Part shown: one piece after another, positions 1 through 8,770 of the stretch
How positions within the stretch are numbered: the stretch's first letter is position 1
Layout: every line of letters starts with the position of its first letter
Source of the DNA: Rhodoblastus acidophilus
Lineage (GTDB): Bacteria > Pseudomonadota > Alphaproteobacteria > Rhizobiales > Beijerinckiaceae
Assembly (NCBI RefSeq): GCF_900187365.1
Contig: NZ_FYDG01000001.1
Span: 806,001 to 870,000 of the forward strand
Length of the DNA stretch: 64,000 bases
Reading direction: 5' to 3'
Made by a program: the position numbers and the translations under genes
Notes under the pieces: model-generated
The model's input: only the letters and a program-made list of their open reading frames with translations
Database searches by the model: none
What the model was told of the DNA's origin: nothing

Positions 1-523
1 AATCGAAGGCGCGCTCATAATCGTCGCGGCGCTCGAACGGCGGATCGATCAAAACGAGACCACGCCGCTCGGGCGGCGGAACGAAGGCGTTCAGGCCCTC
101 GTAGCCGTCCCTCTCGATCACCTTGACCCGCGCGTCCCGTCCCAGCGCGCGGCGCAGGGCGGCCGCAGCCTGCGGCAGCAATTCGCAACACAGCGCTTTG
201 TCTTGGGGGCGCAAAAAGCTTTGGGCGATTTTCGGCGAGCCAGGATAGAGCGGCCCGGCGCCGACGCTGTCGAGATAAGGCGCCAGCAATTCCGCGGCGG
301 CGGGGGACAAGCTCGCGGCGCGCAGCCGGTCGATGCCGTCGCGCGCCTCGCCGGAGCGTTGCGCCTCCGATCCCGAGAGATCGTAAAGCCCCGCCCCGGA
401 ATGGGTGTCGATGTAGCGGAACGCCTTGTCCTTGCGCCGCAAATACAGCAGCGTCCGCACCAGCAGCGCGTGTTTCAAAACATCGGCGAAATTGCCGGCG
501 TGGAATTCGTGGCGATAATTCAT
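1..523 (-). CDS. rlmJ: 23S rRNA (adenine-2030-N6)-methyltransferase RlmJ, C-terminus cut by window edge
   Basis: The minus-strand translation from the ATG at 521-523 begins MNYRHEFHAGNFADVLKH, the characteristic RlmJ N-terminus, and later reads VLIDPPFERRDDYE. The latter contains the DPPF motif of N6-adenine methyltransferases, which contacts the target adenine. In other bacteria RlmJ methylates A2030 of 23S rRNA using S-adenosylmethionine. About 174 codons are visible; the family is about 280 residues, so the C-terminal third lies beyond base 1. Its start codon overlaps the stop of the RNase T2 gene (ATGA at 520-523), so the two are probably co-transcribed. Identification is firm from the N-terminus and the DPPF motif. 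Confidence 0.93.
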   Translation of the reverse strand, partial: MNYRHEFHAGNFADVLKHALLVRTLLYLRRKDKAFRYIDTHSGAGLYDLSGSEAQRSGEARDGIDRLRAASLSPAAAELLAPYLDSVGAGPLYPGSPKIAQSFLRPQDKALCCELLPQAAAALRRALGRDARVKVIERDGYEGLNAFVPPPERRGLVLIDPPFERRDDYERAFD

Positions 524-1242
524 CGTCCCGCCGGAACGACCATGCTCTGGCTGAAGCAGCCGCGCCGAACCACTTCTGGACACGCGACGAAATCGCGCAA
601 GTCCTTCGACAGGCAGATACGGACTTCGGCCAACGCGCCGCGCGGACAGGTGACGGCCATCATGCCGGGCCGCAGGCGCGGGTTGGCGGCGACGAAGGCG
701 CGCTGCACGTCGAGCGGCGCGAGCGTGAGAGATTGGCGCACGTCCTTCAACTCGGGCGGAATCGTCACGGCGTCGCGGGCGGCGCGCACATCGGCGAAAT
801 AGCCGCTCGGGCTTTTGCCGGAACAGGCGCCATGGGCGCGCCATTCGTGCCGCGCCAGCCCCTCGTCGGGATAGAGATCGCCCAAGCCGGCCAGAACGCC
901 CGAGGGCAAGCCGCCGCCATCGCAGGGCGGCGCGGCGCCCCTGGCGTATTGCTGCCAGAGGCCATGAACGACGAAGCCGGGATTGGCCCCCGGCGCACAT
1001 TGCCGCCGCGACCGCTCCGCGCCGCCATTGGCGCAGAACGACGGCGACCACGACAGCGCCAGAAGGTAATAGTCGAAATCGCCCGACGGCGCGGTTCCCC
1101 GCGGCCGAAAACGGCCGGCGTCGTCCGGCGCGCTGGCGCGGGAAGAAGCGGCCGGGCGCTGGTCGGCGCAATTGTCGAGAATGCAGTCGCTGGCGAAGGC
1201 CGGCGTCGCGGCCAGCAAAGCCGCCGCGACCCAAAGCTTCAT
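520..1242 (-). CDS. Secreted ribonuclease T2 family protein
   Basis: This 240-residue protein has a Sec signal peptide (KLWVAAALLAATPAFA), so it should act in the periplasm. Both active-site segments of the RNase T2 family are present: FVVHGLWQQ near residue 92 and RHEWRAHGACSG near residue 131, with the two catalytic histidines. T2 enzymes cut single-stranded RNA through a 2',3'-cyclic phosphate. In bacteria (RNase I type) they mainly scavenge RNA. The length is normal for bacterial members. It starts 1 bp after the stop of the exported protein at 1244-1711 and its stop overlaps rlmJ, so the three genes look like an operon. Nothing shows how it is regulated. Confidence 0.93.
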   Translation of the reverse strand: MKLWVAAALLAATPAFASDCILDNCADQRPAASSRASAPDDAGRFRPRGTAPSGDFDYYLLALSWSPSFCANGGAERSRRQCAPGANPGFVVHGLWQQYARGAAPPCDGGGLPSGVLAGLGDLYPDEGLARHEWRAHGACSGKSPSGYFADVRAARDAVTIPPELKDVRQSLTLAPLDVQRAFVAANPRLRPGMMAVTCPRGALAEVRICLSKDLRDFVACPEVVRRGCFSQSMVVPAGR

Positions 1243-1243
1243 G

Positions 1244-1711
1244 TCAGCGCACCGCGCCCGAGCAATGCGGCGGATAGGCGCGCGCCTTGTCCTCGCCGAC
1301 GGCGCAGAATTCCACTCCGGGTCCGAAGCCGACGAAGCCGCCGCGCTCGATGATGTTGTACTTCACCTCGCGGGGCCGCCCATCGTTGAACAGGGCCTTG
1401 ACCTCGCAATAGCGGCGCGGAATGAACTCTTCGCCGTGCTTGCGATAACCCAGTTCGCCGACCTGTTCGAAGGCGACGATCGAAAGATCGTTGTCGCCGA
1501 ACCAGAACTGCTTGGAGTCGAACTGGTCCTTGATGGCGCCGAGAATGCCGAAATCGTCGCAGGACGGAAGATCGCCGCTATACGGGATCGCACGATCCTC
1601 GGCGGGAAACGTATGGGGCGCGGAAGCGCCGGCCGCCAGGACGACGCCCGAACCGGCCAAAGTGAGAAAACCGAATGTGGCCGCAGCAAGAGCGGAACGC
1701 GAAAGAAGCAT
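1244..1711 (-). CDS. Small exported protein of unknown function
   Basis: A 155-residue protein with a clear N-terminal signal peptide (MLLSRSALAAATFGFLTLAG, cleavage after VLAA). The mature part holds three cysteines (SCDDF, RYCEVK, EFCAVG), which could form disulfides in the periplasm. It also has aromatic-rich blocks such as FDSKQFWFGDND and EVKYNIIERGGFVGFGPG. I recognise no enzymatic motif. It lies 1 bp upstream of the RNase T2 gene on the same strand, so both are likely made together, but that does not define its job. Downstream coupling and a normal signal peptide support it as a real gene. Confidence 0.8.
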   Translation of the reverse strand: MLLSRSALAAATFGFLTLAGSGVVLAAGASAPHTFPAEDRAIPYSGDLPSCDDFGILGAIKDQFDSKQFWFGDNDLSIVAFEQVGELGYRKHGEEFIPRRYCEVKALFNDGRPREVKYNIIERGGFVGFGPGVEFCAVGEDKARAYPPHCSGAVR

Positions 1712-1784
1712 GGGAATCCCCGATTGCCAATCGCGGCTGACGATGCGCGAAACGGCCGCGCAGCGTCAAGGCTTTTCTCGGCGG

Positions 1785-2621
1785 CTAACGCGCGGGCGAA
1801 ACGCCGGCGCGGGCGACGCCACGCGGCGCCGTCACGGCGAGCAGCCGCTGCTCGATGACGATCCGCGCCAGCAGCAGCGCGCATTTGGCGTAGCGGCCCG
1901 CCAACCGGCGCGGGTTGGAGGCCGCGCGCCACAGCCATTCCAGCCCGAGGCGCCGCATCGCCCGCGGCGCCCGCTTCTGCGCGCCGACGATGAAGTCCAC
2001 CGCCGCGCCGACGCCGATGAAGCCGACGCCCGCATAGATCTGGGCGAGACGGTCGGCGAATAACTCCTGCTTGGGCGCGCCGAGGCAAAGGAAGACCAGT
2101 TTCGCGCCGCTGGCGACGATGCGGGCGCCGGCCTCCGCCGCCGCATCGGAAAACGGATCGAAACCGAAGGCCGGGCTCTCCGCGAAAACGATCCGCAATT
2201 CCGGGAATTCGGCGCGCAGCCGCGCAGCCGCACCGTCGAGCGCCGGCTGGCTCGATCCGAAAAACGCCACGGGCAGGCCCTCGCGCTCCGCCATGGCGCA
2301 GAGCGGCCGCAGCAGATCGGCGCCGGTGACGCGACGCAGCGACGGCGCCTGCGCGCGGCCGAGCGCGACGATGGGCGCGCCGTCGGCGCTGACCAGGGTG
2401 GCGCGCGCATAGGCCGCGCGAAACGCCGGATCGGCGCGCCGCTTGACGAGATGATCCAGGTTCAGGGTGGCGAAGGTGAAGCCAAAGCCAGACAAAAGCC
2501 GCGACCGCACCGTCGCCACAGCCTGGTCGGGATTGAGCACGTTAATGAACTGACCATCGACTTCGACGTGATCCGACACATTGTCGAAATTGGCGTAAAG
2601 CGCGTCCGCGACGGTCCACAT
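1785..2621 (-). CDS. WecG/TagA/CpsF family glycosyltransferase
   Basis: The 278-residue protein matches the WecG/TagA/CpsF (GT26) family, which transfers N-acetylmannosamine-type sugars onto polyprenyl-linked sugars for surface polysaccharides. Visible marks are FATLNLDHLVKRR near the N-terminus, VSADGAPIV, RVTGADLL, the SGAKLVFLCLGAPKQELF block and FIGVGAAVDFIVG followed by RAPRAMRRLGLEWLWR, all typical of the family. The start is set at the ATG ending at 2621 because a purine-rich Shine-Dalgarno (GGGGGA) lies upstream. A longer frame to 2693 lacks one and starts with non-family sequence. The acceptor sugar is unknown. No other polysaccharide gene is next to it. Confidence 0.9.
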   Translation of the reverse strand: MWTVADALYANFDNVSDHVEVDGQFINVLNPDQAVATVRSRLLSGFGFTFATLNLDHLVKRRADPAFRAAYARATLVSADGAPIVALGRAQAPSLRRVTGADLLRPLCAMAEREGLPVAFFGSSQPALDGAAARLRAEFPELRIVFAESPAFGFDPFSDAAAEAGARIVASGAKLVFLCLGAPKQELFADRLAQIYAGVGFIGVGAAVDFIVGAQKRAPRAMRRLGLEWLWRAASNPRRLAGRYAKCALLLARIVIEQRLLAVTAPRGVARAGVSPAR

Positions 2622-2849
2622 CAAACAAATTCCCCCGCTGAAACGTCGGCGCGCAAGCGAAAGCTTCGCGACCGGGCGCCTCCCTTGCTGCAAGGGGCGC
2701 CAGCGGAGAATTTTGCGTCAGGGAGAGACAGTTAGGCGCCAGAAGGGCGCGAGCCGTAAAGAGGCGGCGCCGAATTGAGCCAATCCGACGCCGCGCAAAG
2801 CATGGATTTCGTTCGAAAATTTACCTTTTGGCCTCGGCGGGCGTCCCGC

Positions 2850-3581
2850 CTAGGCCGGAACGAAGGCGCCGGGCGGGACCATGCCCTGGACATAGGCGAT
2901 ATACAGCGCGTCCAATTGCGCCCAGAGCACGTTGCACTTGAAGCGCACGGCGTCGACGCAGGCCTCCTGCTCCACGCGGGTGTGGGCGTGGCGCTTGATA
3001 TAGTCCAGCGCGAAATCCGCGTCGCGCGGCGCCTGGGACAGACGGCGGCGGAAATAGGCCATCACGTCCTCGCCAATAAAATCGTAGTTCTCCAGCATGC
3101 CGGCGATCCGTTCCTTGTGGATTTTCGGCGCGAACAATTCGGTCAGCGACGACGCCACCGCGACCACCAGCGGCTGTTCCGCCACGAAACGCACATAGGC
3201 CTCCACCGCGAAGCGGGTGGCCGGCAGCGCCGCCTTCTTCGACATCACCAGCGCGCGGTCGAGGCCGAGGCCGTCGGTGAGGATCAGCCAGCGCTCGATG
3301 CCGCCCGACTCCTCACCTAACCCATCGTGATCGTGGATGCGGTGAATCCATTCCCGGCGCAGGTCGCGATCGTCGGTGCGCGCCATCAGCGCGGCGTCCT
3401 TGCGCGGCACCGCCTCCTGATAGCAATAGCGGTTGAGCGCCCAGGCCTGCACCTGCCCCCTGTTCAACTTGCCGCCGTGCAGCATCTGGTGGAACACGTG
3501 CTTGTCGTGGTAGCGCTCCGCGCCCACGGCGCGAATGGCGGCCTCGAACGCCTCATGAGTCAGCAGCGCATCGGCGGACAT
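2850..3581 (-). CDS. pqqC: Pyrroloquinoline-quinone synthase PqqC
   Basis: PqqC performs the last step of PQQ biosynthesis, the eight-electron oxidation and ring closure of AHQQ using O2 without metal or cofactor. The 243-residue length is typical. Recognisable segments are YHDKHVFHQMLHGGKL, NRYCYQEAVPRKDAALM, IHDHDGLGEESGGIERW, FAPKIHKERIAGMLENYDF and DYIKRHAHT, which contain the conserved active-site His, Tyr, Lys and Arg residues. It starts 21 bp after an ABC-transporter ATPase gene and is the last gene of that operon. It is therefore separated by about 7 kb from pqqABDE (12785-10279), instead of sitting between pqqB and pqqD. Confidence 0.97.
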   Translation of the reverse strand: MSADALLTHEAFEAAIRAVGAERYHDKHVFHQMLHGGKLNRGQVQAWALNRYCYQEAVPRKDAALMARTDDRDLRREWIHRIHDHDGLGEESGGIERWLILTDGLGLDRALVMSKKAALPATRFAVEAYVRFVAEQPLVVAVASSLTELFAPKIHKERIAGMLENYDFIGEDVMAYFRRRLSQAPRDADFALDYIKRHAHTRVEQEACVDAVRFKCNVLWAQLDALYIAYVQGMVPPGAFVPA

Positions 3582-3602
3582 TTCCTTCTCCCACTTGTTT
3601 TT

Positions 3603-4334
3603 TTACGCAGCGCCAGAATTAGCATCGCCCTTTGACGGCGACGATGGGTAAAAAGGCGCAAGCGTTCTTAACTTTGTAAGATTTTCGTCACGATTTTCTC
3701 TGGGCATGTCCAGTTGAAGCCGCTGTTCGACTTGCGCGGGAACGCCGCCGAGAAAGATCACCTCGTCCGCAAGCAAAAGGGCGTCGTCAAGATCGTGGGT
3801 GGCGATGACGACTGTCATGGCGCGGGCGGCGATCCGCTGCGCCAACAGCGCCCGCAACCGCCGGTGCAGGCCGAGATCGAGCGAGGCGAACGGCTCGTCG
3901 AGCAGCAGCAGATCCGGCTCCACCGCGAACGCCCGCGCCAGCGCGACCCGGCGCGCCAGCCCCAGCGACAATTGGCCGGGATAATCCGCCCCCCGCCCGT
4001 CGAGTTCGAACGCCGCCAGCGCGGCCTGCAAGGCCGCCTCCGACAGGCCCGGCGCCGCCAGCCGCAGATTGTCGGCGACGCTGCGCCAGGGCAACAGGCG
4101 CGGCTCCTGAAAAGCCATGCCGATCCTCCGCGCCGGCGCGGACAGCGCGCCCGCGGTGGGCTGCTCAAGCCCCGCGATCAACCGCAGCAGAGTGGACTTG
4201 CCGCCGCCTGACGGCCCGAGCAGCGCGGTGACCTTGCCCTCGCCGAGGGTCAGGGAAAAATCGCGGAACACCTCGCGCGCCGAGCCGTTCTTACGCGCGA
4301 AGCTCTTGCTGAGCGCCTGGATTTCAAGCGCCAT
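3603..4334 (-). CDS. NitT/TauT-type ABC transporter ATP-binding protein
   Basis: An ATPase subunit of 243 residues that would power import through the permease encoded just upstream. It shows Walker A (GPSGGGKST), a Q-loop (FQEPRLLPW), a diverged signature (LSLGLARR instead of LSGGQ), Walker B (LLLLDEPF) and the switch histidine (IATHDL). The FQEPRLLPW form is typical of the nitrate/taurine/sulfonate class. The start is taken at the ATG ending at 4334 (MALEIQAL), which overlaps the permease end by 11 bp; an upstream ATG at 4349 is possible. The gene sits between permease and pqqC in the alcohol-oxidation operon. The transported compound cannot be read from sequence. Confidence 0.93.
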   Translation of the reverse strand: MALEIQALSKSFARKNGSAREVFRDFSLTLGEGKVTALLGPSGGGKSTLLRLIAGLEQPTAGALSAPARRIGMAFQEPRLLPWRSVADNLRLAAPGLSEAALQAALAAFELDGRGADYPGQLSLGLARRVALARAFAVEPDLLLLDEPFASLDLGLHRRLRALLAQRIAARAMTVVIATHDLDDALLLADEVIFLGGVPAQVEQRLQLDMPRENRDENLTKLRTLAPFYPSSPSKGDANSGAA

Positions 4335-5061
4335 GGCCGCGCCACCCATTGGCCGCGCGCTCGGCCGGGCGCAGCACGAAAGTTTCGGCGAGAACCATCA
4401 AGGCGACGAAGGGCAAGGCATAGGCCAGCAGCAGCCGCAGGTCGAACAATTGAAACGCCATGCCCATCTTGAAGCCGACGCCATTGGGCCGCCCCAGCAG
4501 TTCGACCACCAGCACGATCTTCCACACCAGAGCGAGGCCGCCGCGCGCCGCCGCCGCGAAATAGGGCGCAAGTTGCGGCAGCCACACATTGCGCCAGCGC
4601 TTCCACGACGAAAAGGCGAAGACCTGCGCCATTTCATCGAGCGCGGGATCGAGCGCCCGCGCGCCCTCGCGCAGCGTCACCACCGCATTGGGAAATTTGT
4701 TCAGCGCGATGGCGACCAGCGCAGAAGTTTCGTTCAGCCCGCCCCAGACATAGGCGAGAATGATCACGACCAGCGCCGGCGTGTTCAACGCGATCACCAG
4801 CCAGGGATCGACCAGCCGGTCGAGCGCGGCGTTGCGGCCGAGCGCGAGGCCGAGCGCCGAGCCGGCGGCCATCGCCAGCGAAAATCCGGCGAGCACGCGC
4901 ATCAGCGTGAGGCCGAGATTCATCGGCATGTCGCCGCTGCTCCATTCGGCGATGAAGGTCGCCGTCACCTGGTCCGGCGCGGGCAAATGCTGCGGCCCGA
5001 GCGCCAGCGCGCCCAATTGCCACGCCAGCACAAACAAACAGAGCGAAACCAGCCGGATCAT
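4324..5061 (-). CDS. NitT/TauT-type ABC transporter permease
   Basis: A 245-residue inner-membrane protein with about six hydrophobic segments, beginning with an N-terminal anchor (LVSLCLFVLAWQLGALAL). It belongs to the BPD_transp_1 permease class: the stretch LDEMAQVFAFSSWKRWRNVWLPQLAPYF carries the EAA-type loop that docks to the ATPase. Start and stop overlap the neighbours (ATGA with the binding-protein gene at 5058-5061, and 11 bp with the ATPase), indicating coupled translation. With the other two subunits it makes a complete importer. Its place between the alcohol dehydrogenase and pqqC suggests a role in alcohol or PQQ or metal supply, but this is inference. Confidence 0.92.
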   Translation of the reverse strand: MIRLVSLCLFVLAWQLGALALGPQHLPAPDQVTATFIAEWSSGDMPMNLGLTLMRVLAGFSLAMAAGSALGLALGRNAALDRLVDPWLVIALNTPALVVIILAYVWGGLNETSALVAIALNKFPNAVVTLREGARALDPALDEMAQVFAFSSWKRWRNVWLPQLAPYFAAAARGGLALVWKIVLVVELLGRPNGVGFKMGMAFQLFDLRLLLAYALPFVALMVLAETFVLRPAERAANGWRGHGA

Positions 5062-6023
5062 GGCGCCCGGTAGAACAGCGACTGATCGAGTTCGGCGTCG
5101 CCGCCGACCAGTTGCGGCCCGCCGATTTTCGCCAGAACCTTGTAGAGGGCGGCCGCGTCGGCGATTTCGCTGTCGCGCGACGCGGTCGGAATCCCCGCGC
5201 GATAATAACGCCGCACGATCGCCTGCCCGGCGGCGTCGGCCAGACCGGTCATGCCGGCGATTTTGGCGAAGGCGGAATCATCCTCGGCGATTAGCGTTTT
5301 GGCCTGTTTCATCATCGTGAGAAACCGCGCCAGCGCCGGCCCCTGCCGCGCCGCGAAAGTCGGCGTGAACACATAGCCGGTGACGATCACCGGATTGGTG
5401 GCGCCCAAATCCTTCTCGACCGCGATCAAATCAATGGCGCGCGAAAAGCCCTTGGCCTCCAGCCGCGCGCAAAACGTCCAGAACTCCAGCGCGGCGTCGA
5501 TCTCGCCCTGCGTCAGTTTCTCGGCCAGCAGCGCCGGCGCGCCATAAACGATATTGGCCTGCGACTTCAGATCGACGCCCTGCTTGAGCGCCCAGGCCTG
5601 CAGCAGCAACCAGCTCTTGTCGAGCGGGCCGCCGGCGACGCCAAGTTTTTTGCCGACGAGATCGGCGGGCCGGGCGAATTTCGCCGGCTCCTTCGCCATC
5701 ACCGCGCCGAGCGCGGTCGAATGCGGAACGAACAGCAGGGGCTGGCCGAGGCTGCGCTCGCGCGCCACCCACAGCCAATCGGAAATGATCATGTCGGCGC
5801 CGCCGCCAATCAGCGCGATCTTGCCGGCTTCGGTGGTGGCGAGTTCGGTGGCCTCAAGGTCAAGATCGGCGGCCTTGTCGAGCCCATAGGCGCGGGCCAC
5901 CGCCAATTCCCAACCGAACGTGCCAGTCGCTTGGATGGCCAGACGAATCTTGTCGGCGGCGACGGCGGGCGCCAGCGACACAAGGCACGCGAAAGCCGCG
6001 GCGCACAAACGCGATAGCAACAT
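5058..6023 (-). CDS. NitT/TauT-type ABC transporter substrate-binding protein
   Basis: A periplasmic binding protein of 321 residues with a signal peptide (LSRLCAAAFACLVSLAPAVA) and NMT1/NitT-like fold marks: DKIRLAIQATGTFGWELAVA, GGADMIISDWLWVARER, LVGKKLGVAGGPLDKSWLLL and a C-terminal FYRAP. The ATG ending at 6023 is chosen because GAGGGAGG lies upstream. A TTG at 6038 would add five residues. It lies 11 bp after the response-regulator stop. Homologous sets occur near PQQ-alcohol dehydrogenases in other alphaproteobacteria, to my recollection, but the ligand is not established. Possibilities are an alcohol-derived acid, a chelate or a metal-binding compound. Confidence 0.9.
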   Translation of the reverse strand: MLLSRLCAAAFACLVSLAPAVAADKIRLAIQATGTFGWELAVARAYGLDKAADLDLEATELATTEAGKIALIGGGADMIISDWLWVARERSLGQPLLFVPHSTALGAVMAKEPAKFARPADLVGKKLGVAGGPLDKSWLLLQAWALKQGVDLKSQANIVYGAPALLAEKLTQGEIDAALEFWTFCARLEAKGFSRAIDLIAVEKDLGATNPVIVTGYVFTPTFAARQGPALARFLTMMKQAKTLIAEDDSAFAKIAGMTGLADAAGQAIVRRYYRAGIPTASRDSEIADAAALYKVLAKIGGPQLVGGDAELDQSLFYRAP

Positions 6024-6034
6024 GGCGCCCTCCC

Positions 6035-6709
6035 TCAATGTGCGGTCTTGATGGCGTCGAGCGGCAATTGCGCGAAATCCATCTTGCCGACTTCGATCGC
6101 CGCCTTGGTGCGGCTGTAGACGTTCAGCTTGCGCAGGATTTCAGAGACATGCGCCTTCACAGTGGTTTCGGCGACGCCGAGTTCGTAGGCGATCTGCTTG
6201 TTCTGCAAGCCGGCGCGAATCATTTCGAGCACGCGCAATTGCTGCGGCGTCAGATCCTGCAGCCGGCGCAGCATGTCGCCCCGCTCGATCTCGGAGGGCT
6301 GCGGCTGGTTGATGTCGCGGAACCGCTCGGGCAGATAGATCGAGCCGTTCAGCACCTCGCTGATCGAATGGGCGAGTTCGCTTTTCGACGTCGCCTTGGA
6401 GACGAAACCGGCGACGCCCATCGACAGCAGGTCGCGCACCACGCGCGGATCCTCGTGTCCCGAAACCACCATCACCGGCAGATGCGGATAGGCCGCGCGC
6501 ACGCGCACCAGTCCCGACAGGCCGGAGGTGCCGGGAAGGAACAGATCGAACAGGCCGAGATCGATATTCTTCTCACGGCTCAGCAGTTCCAAAGCCTCGT
6601 CGATCGTGGTCGCCTCGAAGATTTCACAACTCGGCCGCTCCATGCGCACGGCGCTCTCCAACGCCTCGCGAAACAGGGGATGGTCGTCGACAATCAGGAT
6701 CCGGGTCAT
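6035..6709 (-). CDS. NarL/FixJ-family response regulator of the alcohol cluster
   Basis: The 224-residue protein has a receiver domain with acidic pocket (IVDDHPLF), phospho-acceptor aspartate in LGLFDLFLPGTSG and the conserved lysine in VSKATSK. A LuxR-type helix-turn-helix follows (LTPQQLRVLEMIRAG, NKQIAYELGVAETTVKAHV). The start is the ATG ending at 6709 with MTRILIVDD; a longer frame to 6844 is read-through of the intergenic region. No histidine kinase gene is visible in the window, so its partner must be elsewhere. Its place inside the dehydrogenase/ABC operon suggests control of alcohol-oxidation genes, like ExaE/PedR-type regulators in pseudomonads. Its targets are not shown by the sequence. 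Confidence 0.93.
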   Translation of the reverse strand: MTRILIVDDHPLFREALESAVRMERPSCEIFEATTIDEALELLSREKNIDLGLFDLFLPGTSGLSGLVRVRAAYPHLPVMVVSGHEDPRVVRDLLSMGVAGFVSKATSKSELAHSISEVLNGSIYLPERFRDINQPQPSEIERGDMLRRLQDLTPQQLRVLEMIRAGLQNKQIAYELGVAETTVKAHVSEILRKLNVYSRTKAAIEVGKMDFAQLPLDAIKTAH

Positions 6710-6862
6710 CAGGGCGCTTCCAGTTTTTTGTCGCGGCGTCGATGTCTCGCGCCGTTTGTTTTCTTGACTTTGAGTTTGCGCTGCGCCGCGCCGGGGCGCA
6801 AGCCCCGACGAAAGAAGGGCGACCCGACGGGCCGCCCTTCGCAACGATCAGTTTCGGTCGCC

Positions 6863-8629
6863 TCAGTTGGCGGCGGATTTGGGCGGCAGCTTGAACACCC
6901 AGTAGGAGCCGCCCTGGTTGATGCCCTTGAAGGTCTTGGCGACTTCGCCGCCCCACAGCGGCACCGCGCCGCCCCAGCCGGCGGCCACGCCGATATATTC
7001 CTCGCCGTCCTGCTCCCAAGCGATCGGCGGCGCGACAATGCCGGTGCCGACGTTGAACTTCCACAATTCCTTGCCGGTCTTGGCGTCGAGCGCCTTCAGG
7101 TAGCCTTCAGGCGTGCCGTAGAACACCAGGCCGCCGGCGGTGGTCATCACGCCGCCCCACAACGGGGCCTTGTTGTTGACCTGCCACTTGATCGTCATGG
7201 TGACGGGATCGAAGGCCTTGAGCGCGCCGATGTGATCGTCGAAGACCGGCTTGATGTTGAAGCCAGCGCCGAGATAGGCCGCGCCCTTCTTGTAAACGAC
7301 CGGCTCGTTGTGAATGTCCATGCCCCATTCGTTCGCCGGGACGTAGAACATCTTGGTCTGCGGCGAATAGGCCATCGGCATCTGGTTCTTGCCGCCGAGG
7401 AAGGACGGAACGGAGAACACCTCCTTGCCCTTCTTGCCGTCTTCCGACTTGGTGGGATCGCCCGGACGGCCTTCGTCGTTGTAGACGGGACGGCCGTCGG
7501 GGCCGATTTCCTTGGCCCAGGTGATCTTCTCGACGAACGGCTTGGCGGCGATGAACTTGCCGTTGGTGCGATCGAGCACGTAGAAGAAGCCGTTGCGGTC
7601 GGCGGTGCCGACGGCCTTGATGGTCTTGCCGTCCTTCTGCAGATCGAACGACACGACTTCGTTCACGCCGTCGAAATCCCAGCCGTCATGCGGGGTGGTC
7701 TGGAAACCCCATTTGAGTTCGCCGTTCTCGGGATCGATGGCGATGCGCGAGGCGGTCCATTTGTTGTCGCCCGGACGCAGCCACGAGTTCCAGGGCGCCG
7801 GATTGCCGGTGCCGAAGAACACCAGATGGGTATCGGGATCGTAGGTGCCGCCGAGCCAGGTGGCGCCGCCGCCGGTCTTGTACATGTCGCCGGCCCAGGT
7901 CTCGTTGGCCTTGCCGGTCATGGTGGTGTCCTGGCCCTTGTACTGGCCCACCAGGCCTTCGAGCACGGGACGCGACCAGACGAGGTCGCCGGTGTTGACG
8001 TCGCGCGCCTCGACGCGGCCGACCACGCCGAATTCGCCGCCGGACACGCCGGTGACGATGAGCGCGCCATTGGCCTTGGTCGGCACGATCAGGGGGGCGG
8101 CCGAATTGGAATAGCCCGCCTTGAAGTCGTCAATGGTCTTTTGCCAGACCTTCTTGCCGGTCTTGTAGTCGAGCGCGAGCAACTGCGCGTCGAGGGTGGA
8201 GAAATAGATCTTGTCGCCGTAGATCGCCGCGCCGCGGTTGATCACGTCGCAGCAGGGCATGATGCCCTCGGGCAGACGCGCGTTATATTCCCAGATCTTC
8301 TCGCCGGTCTTGGCGTCCATGGCGTAGAGACGGCTGTAGGAGCCGGTGACGAAAACCATGCCGTCGTGAACCAGCGCCTGCGCTTCCTGGCCGCGCTGCT
8401 TCTCGCCGCCGAAAGAGAAGGACCAGGCCGGAACGAGGTTCTGGACGTTCTTGGTGTTGACCTTGTCGAGCACGCTGAACCGCTGGCCCTGCAGGCCCAT
8501 GCCGTTGGTCAGAATCTGCTTCGGATTCTTGCCGTCATTGAGGATGTCGGCGTCGGTGACGGGGGCGGCGAAAGCGCCGCCCATAGCCATCCCCAAAATG
8601 GAGACGCTGGCGAGAATTGTGCGTTTCAT
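6863..8629 (-). CDS. PQQ-dependent methanol/ethanol-family alcohol dehydrogenase with lanthanide-type site
   Basis: A periplasmic quinoprotein of 588 residues that oxidises primary alcohols to aldehydes and passes electrons to a cytochrome c. It has a signal peptide (residues 1-21, cleaved near GAFA), eight-bladed propeller tryptophan-docking repeats ([30 protein letters not shown]) and the adjacent cysteine pair MPCCD that forms the unusual disulfide over PQQ. The catalytic aspartate is Asp318 in HDGWDFDG. The residue two positions on is also Asp (320), the extra ligand that marks lanthanide-using XoxF/ExaF/PedH enzymes, whereas MxaF has alanine there. The ATG ending at 8629 has GGGAGGA upstream. 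Homology looks closer to the ExaA/PedH side than to XoxF, judged by eye. Substrate is probably ethanol or another short alcohol. Confidence 0.95.
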   Translation of the reverse strand: MKRTILASVSILGMAMGGAFAAPVTDADILNDGKNPKQILTNGMGLQGQRFSVLDKVNTKNVQNLVPAWSFSFGGEKQRGQEAQALVHDGMVFVTGSYSRLYAMDAKTGEKIWEYNARLPEGIMPCCDVINRGAAIYGDKIYFSTLDAQLLALDYKTGKKVWQKTIDDFKAGYSNSAAPLIVPTKANGALIVTGVSGGEFGVVGRVEARDVNTGDLVWSRPVLEGLVGQYKGQDTTMTGKANETWAGDMYKTGGGATWLGGTYDPDTHLVFFGTGNPAPWNSWLRPGDNKWTASRIAIDPENGELKWGFQTTPHDGWDFDGVNEVVSFDLQKDGKTIKAVGTADRNGFFYVLDRTNGKFIAAKPFVEKITWAKEIGPDGRPVYNDEGRPGDPTKSEDGKKGKEVFSVPSFLGGKNQMPMAYSPQTKMFYVPANEWGMDIHNEPVVYKKGAAYLGAGFNIKPVFDDHIGALKAFDPVTMTIKWQVNNKAPLWGGVMTTAGGLVFYGTPEGYLKALDAKTGKELWKFNVGTGIVAPPIAWEQDGEEYIGVAAGWGGAVPLWGGEVAKTFKGINQGGSYWVFKLPPKSAAN

Positions 8630-8770
8630 GATTCCCATTCCTCCCAAGAATCGCCCCGCGGGTCCGGAGCCGTTTTTCGAGAAGCGGCGAAAACCGCATC
8701 CCCATTCCAGCAAGGCGCGCCGATGATACGCCGCGCCAAGAACGCGCTGCAAGAGCTTGACCCTTGCGGC

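Noticed and set aside
3714-5073. Plus-strand frames opposite the ABC transporter genes
   Set aside because: They mirror well-supported ATPase and permease genes and lack ribosome sites and domains.
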